From assembly GCA_035541255.1 (NCBI GenBank), contig DATKNR010000204.1, positions 1-58,742 of the forward strand: a DNA stretch of 58,742 nt, read 5' to 3'. The notes beneath the pieces were generated by a model. That model saw nothing but the letters and a program-made list of their open reading frames with translations. It was not told where the DNA came from and did not search any database. Position 1 is the first letter of the stretch. Every line of letters begins with the position of its first letter. Shown here piece by piece: positions 51,377 to 58,742 of the stretch. The position numbers and the translations under genes are program-made. The stretch is from JOPF136 sp035541255 (GTDB lineage: Bacteria; Acidobacteriota; Terriglobia; Acidiferrales; UBA7541).

Positions 51377-54300
51377 CTAATCCGCCGCGCGCACCTGATC
51401 CGCCGGAAAGAAAGAAAACGTACATGCCTGTCCCTGGGCCGCGCATGCCAGCCGGCCGAGCCTGGGTACTTTGGCCGGGGACTCGTCCGGAACCGCGGGA
51501 CCGAGTGCGAGTTCGCGGATCTTGTCCGCGGCGGCGCGCAACGATGAGTCTCCGCGCAGGAACTTCACCGCTACGGGACTCGCCTCCGTGCCGAGCAGGA
51601 CCAGGAATTCCGCCGACCCCGACGCGCCCGCCGGCAGGAGGCGGGGGAGCGAATGTTCGCCGAAAAGCGAGGGATCCTCGCGGACGTGGACGATGAGGTC
51701 GTCGGCCTGCTTCGTACCGCCCACAAGTTTTTCGAGCCGCGCGCGCGTTTCAGCCGGAGAGTGGGCGGCGGATGCGGCGAGAGCGTACATCCGGGCTGCC
51801 TCCTGGGTGCGTCCTTCCTTTTCATAGATCTGACCGAGACGATCGCCGGCCTGGCCGCGCAGGCTCAGTCGCCAGGCAGCGTCCACTAATTTTGCCGCGC
51901 GTTTCAGCTCACCCCGCTGGAAGCATGCCCAGCCCAGTGTGTCGAGGTACGTCGCCAGAGAGGCCACGCGGGCAAGGTCCCTCGGCGAAATTTTGTCGAT
52001 CGTCAGATTGGCGAGATCGGATTCCACGCCGGCCACCGCCAAGCCGGCGTATTGCTGGGCGCTCTCCAGATCGACGCCGTGATCGATCAATTCGACCGCA
52101 GCGGCATTCCACACGGGAGGCGAAGGGTTCAGTTCCACGGCTTTCGCGAATGCGGCCTTGGCCTTGTCCGGGTGGTTCAGGTTGAGCTCGGCACGTCCGA
52201 GATTGATGTACAGCCGCGGGTCGGTGGAAGAAAGCGCCACGGCTTTCTCCAGCTCCGTCTCCGCTTCCGCCCAGCGATGGGCCTGCTCGAGCGTCGCTCC
52301 AAGGCTGGCCTGAGCCATGGCGTCCAGCGGTTTCACCTCGATCTGTTTGCGGAACGCGGCTATGGCTTCGTCGTAGTGCTGCATGGCCGCCTCGGCCAGG
52401 CCGATGCCTTCGTAGGCGAATTCGTCCTTGGGATCGATCTCGGTCTGCTTCCGAAAGGCTTGGATGGCTTTTTCGTTTTCCTGCTGCGCCAGCCGCACCG
52501 CTCCCAGGAGTTTCCACGCGCGTTTGTGCGCCGGTTCGCGCGCTACGGCACGTTCCAGCAGTTGCTCGGCGAGCGGAAACTTCTGTTCGGCGTAGGCATG
52601 CGTGGCGGCCTGAACGAGATCATCCACCGGCGCCGATTCGGGAATCGCGGAGATTCCCCCCACGGTGGATTCCAGAACGAAGGATTGGGATTCATCGTTT
52701 CGCACGGCGTTGCGGAACAGCATGGTGTAGTCGTTTGCGGACGCTGCCGGAATGTCGTGCTTGCGGATGTTGAGAGTGCGCGAGGCGGATAGCGAGCCGC
52801 CCGCGGCGGAATAAGTGGAACGATATTCTCCGTACTCGCGCGACACGGAAGTGGCCACGGGAGCGCGTGCCGTGTAGTGCTGGGGAATCGTCAGCCTCAT
52901 TTCCATGGTCACTTCCGCAGGCGAGCCGAGGACGATGGCGGCGCCGGCGGCGGGCGAATCAGGCAGAGCCAGAGCGGGCAGGGGAGGGGCCAGTTGCGCG
53001 CGGCGGTTGGCCCAGTCGAAGAAGCCGGACTCCACGATGTGATACTCGAGAGTGAAGGGATGATGCGTGTCGCCGGGATCGGAGGGCTTCACGTCAGTGA
53101 TCTCGCCGCGGAGGCCGTCCGAGGCGGCGATGGCCTGGCCGAGCTGCTTCCACTTCGCCTGCGCGGTCCGGTGGAACGCCCCGCGAAGCAGGACTTCGTT
53201 GTCGCCGCGCAACGTGTAATGGACCGTCGCATCGAGCTTTCCCAGATCGCTGATGCTGCCTTCCATGCGCCACAACTGATGCACCGGGAAGGGCGGGTCC
53301 GGCGGAGTCTCGACAATCGTCGCCGGTCCTTCGGCCGGAATATCGAGCGCCTGTCTGCCGCGCAACGCGGACGTAAGCAAACCGAAGGGAGCCACCTCTG
53401 TGATGGTGTCGAGCCAGTCGGCCTTGTCGCCGTCCTGTGTACGGGTGATTACGCGGTCGAAGGCAGCGGGAGAAGGGATATCCGGGTCGAGTTTTTCGGA
53501 GCCCGAGGATGCACGCTGCGAGCTTATGAGCACGGCATCCACATGCAGCCCCTCGGCGGCAGCCAGCGCGGCGAACAACGCGTGCTTGTCAATCGAATCG
53601 GCGTAACCATTCTTGAGCAGAGCCGATAGCGAGTGCGGCTCGTAGCTGCCGCTGCCGAAAGCAACGCCCACGCTGTGGAGCTTCAGGGCGACAAAATCGT
53701 AGATGGCGTTCAGCTTCTCCGCGGGAGTATTGCAATTCGCCGTGAGTTCGTCCGCTTTCTTCTGGATTTCGGGCGTAACGGCAGTTGCCGCATGCAGCAG
53801 AGACTGGTACCAGGCGCCCAGCTGTTCCCAGCTCGCAAACGTGGTGGCCTGCACATCGGGTGCGTCGCCGCCCGCCGCCGAATTCTGCTGGTCCTTCGCA
53901 TCTTCCGTGTGGCTGGTGTGCGATGTGGTCCATGTGTAGATGCGGCGGCCGGAGGATTCCTCGACGTGAGGCTCGAATCCCGGCCGTGTCTTCAGCTTGA
54001 GTGCGCGCGCAGCGGGCACGTCCAGTTGGAGTTTTTGCTCCAGTGTGATGGCGGTCTTTTCAAAATCTTGCTGGAACCAGAACTGCCCGCGGATCAGCGG
54101 CTGATGGATGGTTTCCAGAACTTCGTATTCCAGCGCTTCGCCCGGATGGAGCGGAGGGACGCGGATGTGCTTCTCTCTCGCGTCGGAATAGAGAGGGGCG
54201 TCGCGCACGGCCTGTGCGGCGAGATCCAGGATGCTTGCCGAGGGAGCCTCGATCGTCGTTCCGTCCGCGTGGTGGATGCGTACGTGGGAAATCTCCATTC

Positions 54301-54628
54301 GCTCCGTCGCGCTGTTGTAGGCGAACACGAGTTCATCCAGCGCACGGACGCCTTCATCGTTCTGCACACGGATACGGGTGGTGGATTCGATGCGGCCGGT
54401 GCCGTCGTCTTCGTAGCGCGCGCGAGTCACGAGCGATTCGACGATGAGCGGTTCCTGGGAATTGTCGGGTTTCTTCTGTGCCGCGGCCGGCGGCTGCGCG
54501 GTGGGTGACTGTTGCGCATGGAGAAGTGAGGAAGTGTCGGTGAGGACTGTGAGGGCGGCAATTGCGAGAGCGCCGAGCAACAGCTGGCGAAACTTGGGTG
54601 AGACGTGCACCGTCAGGTCGGTCCGCAA
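51377..54628 (-). CDS. Secreted DUF3857/transglutaminase-like/TPR protein, catalytic residues lost
   Basis: 1083 residues starting at TTG 54628. Signal segment (13-38), then a DUF3857 beta domain (about 60-240). A transglutaminase-like domain (285-420) follows. Its catalytic triad is broken: the Cys position in GYADSIDKHAL is S345, the His position in AFDRVI is R392, and only D407 (WLDTI) remains. A second beta domain (about 430-640) and five to six TPR repeats (about 680-920, such as EFAYEGIGLAEAAMQHYDEA) complete it. Active relatives have GDCKDKA. It may work as an extracellular or periplasmic scaffold. A long minus-strand gene, it is convergent with frr. Confidence 0.85.
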   Translation of the reverse strand: MRTDLTVHVSPKFRQLLLGALAIAALTVLTDTSSLLHAQQSPTAQPPAAAQKKPDNSQEPLIVESLVTRARYEDDGTGRIESTTRIRVQNDEGVRALDELVFAYNSATERMEISHVRIHHADGTTIEAPSASILDLAAQAVRDAPLYSDAREKHIRVPPLHPGEALEYEVLETIHQPLIRGQFWFQQDFEKTAITLEQKLQLDVPAARALKLKTRPGFEPHVEESSGRRIYTWTTSHTSHTEDAKDQQNSAAGGDAPDVQATTFASWEQLGAWYQSLLHAATAVTPEIQKKADELTANCNTPAEKLNAIYDFVALKLHSVGVAFGSGSYEPHSLSALLKNGYADSIDKHALFAALAAAEGLHVDAVLISSQRASSGSEKLDPDIPSPAAFDRVITRTQDGDKADWLDTITEVAPFGLLTSALRGRQALDIPAEGPATIVETPPDPPFPVHQLWRMEGSISDLGKLDATVHYTLRGDNEVLLRGAFHRTAQAKWKQLGQAIAASDGLRGEITDVKPSDPGDTHHPFTLEYHIVESGFFDWANRRAQLAPPLPALALPDSPAAGAAIVLGSPAEVTMEMRLTIPQHYTARAPVATSVSREYGEYRSTYSAAGGSLSASRTLNIRKHDIPAASANDYTMLFRNAVRNDESQSFVLESTVGGISAIPESAPVDDLVQAATHAYAEQKFPLAEQLLERAVAREPAHKRAWKLLGAVRLAQQENEKAIQAFRKQTEIDPKDEFAYEGIGLAEAAMQHYDEAIAAFRKQIEVKPLDAMAQASLGATLEQAHRWAEAETELEKAVALSSTDPRLYINLGRAELNLNHPDKAKAAFAKAVELNPSPPVWNAAAVELIDHGVDLESAQQYAGLAVAGVESDLANLTIDKISPRDLARVASLATYLDTLGWACFQRGELKRAAKLVDAAWRLSLRGQAGDRLGQIYEKEGRTQEAARMYALAASAAHSPAETRARLEKLVGGTKQADDLIVHVREDPSLFGEHSLPRLLPAGASGSAEFLVLLGTEASPVAVKFLRGDSSLRAAADKIRELALGPAVPDESPAKVPRLGRLACAAQGQACTFSFFPADQVRAAD

Positions 54629-54860
54629 ATTCGTAAACCTTTAGAAGAATAGGGAGTGTTCCGCGGTGTGACAAATGATTTCTGCACTCGGGATTGCACG
54701 CGGTCACTCCCATGGATCAGGGAGACCACGGTCCGCATGGCGCCTTCCTGTAAGTGGCTGAATCTAAAGCGCATAGGGCAGGTTCCGGCGCGCCGCGGTA
54801 CGTCGAGGGCTCAAGGGTAGTCTGCCCGGGATTTATCCACAAGCCCGGAAGCGTTTGGAT
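54629..54860. other. Intergenic stretch upstream of the str promoter
   Basis: No gene is seen. The left part holds the divergent upstream region of the TPR protein gene. A perfect DnaA-box sequence TTATCCACA lies at 54833-54841, 20 bases before the rpsL promoter. Nothing else was recognised. Confidence 0.4.
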
Positions 54861-54889
54861 TTGACAGAGTTGCGCGTGTTCCCTATACT
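54861..54889 (+). promoter_or_regulatory. Consensus sigma-70 promoter of the str operon
   Basis: A perfect TTGACA (54861-54866) and TATACT (54884-54889) are 17 bases apart. The start would be near 54896, about 380 bases before rpsL. Confidence 0.8.
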
Positions 54890-54895
54890 GCTTGG

Positions 54896-55276
54896 GTTCG
54901 GCAGAGGGGAGTTCCTCTGTCTGTGGTGGTAGGAAGGTCCTCTGGCCCAGCCCGCATGCCGGTCACTCGGGAGCGGGACGGGGGGAGCAGAGGAGCGGCC
55001 GGAATGGGGCGCCAGCCCCGCAAAGCCGAGTAAGCCTCTCCGCACGTGACCTGAAGAGCAAGCTCTAGGTCTCGCCAGTTGGCGGAGTTTCTTGCTTGTC
55101 CTCCGTTGTCGCTGCGAGTCGTAGCTCGCATGTCCGCCGATCACCGGCAAGCTGCACGCGCAAGTGCGCGTCGCGAAGCGTGAGAAGTCTTGTCGATTGT
55201 CCGGCAGCGTGAGGACGGAGGAGTTTGGCAGTGAGCAACAAGGGACAGACAAGAGTGTCTGTTCCACGGAGACGAC
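54896..55276 (+). promoter_or_regulatory. Long structured leader of rpsL, possible RNA element
   Basis: About 380 bases between the promoter and the rpsL GTG have no convincing ORF. Several helices can be drawn: AGAGG/CCTCT (start of leader), TCCTCTG/CAGAGGA enclosing CCCGC/GCGGG, GGGGC-GCCA-GCCCC, GCGAG/CTCGC and ACGCGC-AAGT-GCGCGT. This could be an autoregulatory leader, an attenuator or a separate small RNA. No match to known SRP RNA, RNase P RNA or tmRNA elements was seen, and no intrinsic terminator with a T run is present. Confidence 0.5.
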
Positions 55277-55660
55277 GTGCCCACATTTTCACAGCTGGTG
55301 CGTTACGGGCGTGAGCTGATCCAGTCGAAGACGAAGTCGCCGGCGCTGGAAGGCAGCCCGGAAAAGCGCGGGGTTTGCATTCGCGTGTACACGCAAACGC
55401 CGAAGAAGCCGAACTCGGCGCTGCGCAAAGTGGCGCGCGTGCGGCTGACGAACGCGTCCGAAGTGACGACTTACATTCCCGGGATCGGGCACAACTTGCA
55501 GGAGCACTCCATCGTGCTCGTGCGGGGCGGCCGCGTAAAGGATCTGCCCGGTGTGCGCTATCACATCATCCGCGGTTCGCTGGATGCGGCGGGCGTGGAG
55601 AACCGGAAGCAGGGGCGCTCGAAGTACGGCGCCAAGCGGCCCAAGGCCGCGCAGAAGTAG
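55277..55660 (+). CDS. rpsL: 30S ribosomal protein S12
   Basis: 127 residues starting with GTG (GGAG eight bases upstream). The decoding-site loops are canonical: TPKKPNSALRKVARVRL, with the lysine that gives streptomycin resistance when changed, and GGRVKDLPGVRYHI. Nothing suggests a resistant variant. It is the first gene of the str operon. Confidence 0.97.
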   Translation: MPTFSQLVRYGRELIQSKTKSPALEGSPEKRGVCIRVYTQTPKKPNSALRKVARVRLTNASEVTTYIPGIGHNLQEHSIVLVRGGRVKDLPGVRYHIIRGSLDAAGVENRKQGRSKYGAKRPKAAQK

Positions 55661-55672
55661 GAGGAGCCGAGG

Positions 55673-56143
55673 ATGCCGCGTAAAGGAGCAGTCCCACGGC
55701 GCACGGTGACGGTGGACCCGGTTCACCAGAGCGACCTGGTCCGCAAGTTCATCAACTGCATGATGTGGGACGGAAAACTGGCCACCGCGCAGCGGATTTT
55801 CTATACCGCCATGTCGCAAATTCAGGAAAAGACGAACGACGATCCGGTGAAGACTTTCAAGAAAGCGGTGGAAAACGTGAAACCGATCGTCGAGGTCAAG
55901 ACGCGGCGCGTGGGCGGGGCGAACTATCAGGTTCCGGTGGAAGTGAACAACTTCCGGCGGCAGTCGCTGGCCATCCGCTGGCTGATTGATTACGCGCGTT
56001 CGAGGGCGGGCAAGAGCATGGAAGGGAAGCTGGCGGAAGAGCTGCTGGACGCGGCGAACAACCGCGGCGGAGCGATCAAGAAGAAGGAAGACGTGCACCG
56101 CATGGCCGAAGCGAACAAGGCGTTCGCTCATTACCGGTGGTAG
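55673..56143 (+). CDS. rpsG: 30S ribosomal protein S7
   Basis: 156 residues, starting 12 bases after rpsL. The family motifs MPRKGAVPRR, VRKFINCMMWDGKL, ENVKPIVEVKTRRVGGANYQVPVEV and RRQSLAIRWLI are present. S7 nucleates assembly of the 30S head and, in E. coli, represses the str operon by binding the rpsL-rpsG spacer. Here that spacer is only 12 bases, so any S7 site must differ. Confidence 0.97.
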   Translation: MPRKGAVPRRTVTVDPVHQSDLVRKFINCMMWDGKLATAQRIFYTAMSQIQEKTNDDPVKTFKKAVENVKPIVEVKTRRVGGANYQVPVEVNNFRRQSLAIRWLIDYARSRAGKSMEGKLAEELLDAANNRGGAIKKKEDVHRMAEANKAFAHYRW

Positions 56144-56159
56144 GAGCTTTCAAAACGGA

Positions 56160-58460
<2,301 letters not shown>

Positions 58461-58514
58461 CCGGCGCGTCAGACGCGGAGATTTCTGGAGATAGGCTGAG
58501 GAGCGATTAGAAAT

Positions 58515-58742
58515 ATGGCGAAGGAAAAATTTGAACGGAGCAAGCCGCACGTCAACGTAGGGACGATCGGCCACATCGACCACGGGAAGACGACGCTGAC
58601 CGCGGCGATCACCAAGGTGCTGTCGAAGCACAACCCGAAGGTGACCTTCCGGGCGTTCGATTCGATCGACAACGCGCCGGAAGAGCGGGAGCGTGGGATC
58701 ACCATCGCGGTGGCGCACGTGGAGTACGAGACGGCGAACCGT
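58515..58742 (+). CDS. tuf: Elongation factor Tu, N-terminal part (cut by window end)
   Basis: The first 76 residues are present: MAKEKFERSKPHVNVGTIGH and the P-loop GHIDHGKTTL, followed by PEERERGITIAVAHVEYET. This is the EF-Tu N-terminus with the switch I motif RGITI; Ala replaces the more common Asn after it. The gene continues beyond the window. It is the last visible gene of the str operon, with GGCTGAGGAGCG upstream of the ATG. Confidence 0.97.
   Translation, partial: MAKEKFERSKPHVNVGTIGHIDHGKTTLTAAITKVLSKHNPKVTFRAFDSIDNAPEERERGITIAVAHVEYETANR

Noticed and set aside
54896..55276. SRP RNA, RNase P RNA or tmRNA in the rpsL leader
   Set aside because: The conserved elements looked for (GGAAGGNAGCA, GAGGAAAGTCC, tRNA-like ends) are not present on either strand.

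Overview
The window is 58.7 kb of GC-rich bacterial chromosome that most likely comes from an Acidobacteriota genome. The strongest evidence is lineage-typical families: an ADOP-type duplicated permease next to a PadR regulator, and three VWFA-related secreted proteins of the kind that is greatly expanded in acidobacteria. Hopanoid side-chain genes and the many secreted and TonB-like proteins fit this. No phage, insertion sequence, plasmid function or CRISPR array was seen. Gene content is mostly core chromosome with one accessory-looking block at about 19-28 kb.

Layout. 0-3.1 kb: the C-terminal end of a probable sulfatase, then an overlapping pair of a MacB-type permease and a TolC-like outer membrane protein. 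3.2-6.8 kb: hpnJ, two tiny DMT/EamA transporter subunits, and hpnI, a compact hopanoid head-group operon. 6.9 kb: tRNA-Gln(CTG) with its own promoter, overlapped antisense by the end of a large membrane protein. 8.9-13.8 kb: CapA-like protein, VOC protein, TerC-type transporter, an unrecognised secreted protein and a TonB-family protein. 14-19.1 kb: ileS-lspA-lgt and an RluD-type pseudouridine synthase. 19.2-25.7 kb: three VWFA-related proteins around ADOP and PadR. 25.74-25.95 kb: a promoter-to-terminator unit with no ORF that looks like a structured RNA. 26-28.4 kb: an F420/FMN split-barrel enzyme and an ECF sigma/anti-sigma/secreted protein operon. 28.5-31.6 kb: a UvrD-like helicase fused to a RecB-type nuclease with an Fe-S cysteine set. 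31.7-33.8 kb: thiolase and 3-hydroxyacyl-CoA dehydrogenase. 34-39.6 kb: recA, a soluble transpeptidase-like protein, a PAS sensor with a cysteine-rich tail, and an M23 peptidase. 39.8-45.3 kb: korA-korB and a short sucA, two different enzymes for 2-oxoglutarate oxidation. 45.3-46.9 kb: a small conserved-looking protein, lexA and a bactofilin. 47-51.4 kb: rplM-rpsI and rpsB-tsf-pyrH-frr. 51.4-54.6 kb: a very large DUF3857/transglutaminase-like/TPR protein. 54.9-58.7 kb: a long leader and the str operon rpsL-rpsG-fusA-tuf, with tuf cut by the window end.

Working together. HpnI should add an amino-sugar precursor to bacteriohopanetetrol and HpnJ should contract the sugar to a cyclitol. The two DMT subunits between them are good candidates for moving a hopanoid or sugar-lipid intermediate across the membrane. 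KorAB and SucA supply ferredoxin-linked and NAD-linked routes from 2-oxoglutarate to succinyl-CoA. korAB carries a near-ideal CRP-type site at the class II position, so the two routes may be switched by a CRP/FNR-family regulator. LspA and Lgt are successive lipoprotein-processing steps. RecA and LexA, 11 kb apart, form the SOS pair.

By eye, the plus strand is C-rich between about 7 and 25 kb and G-rich after about 27 kb regardless of gene direction. This may mark a rearrangement boundary or a replication landmark. All coordinates of promoters, RNA ends and starts are read from sequence without computation and should be taken as estimates.
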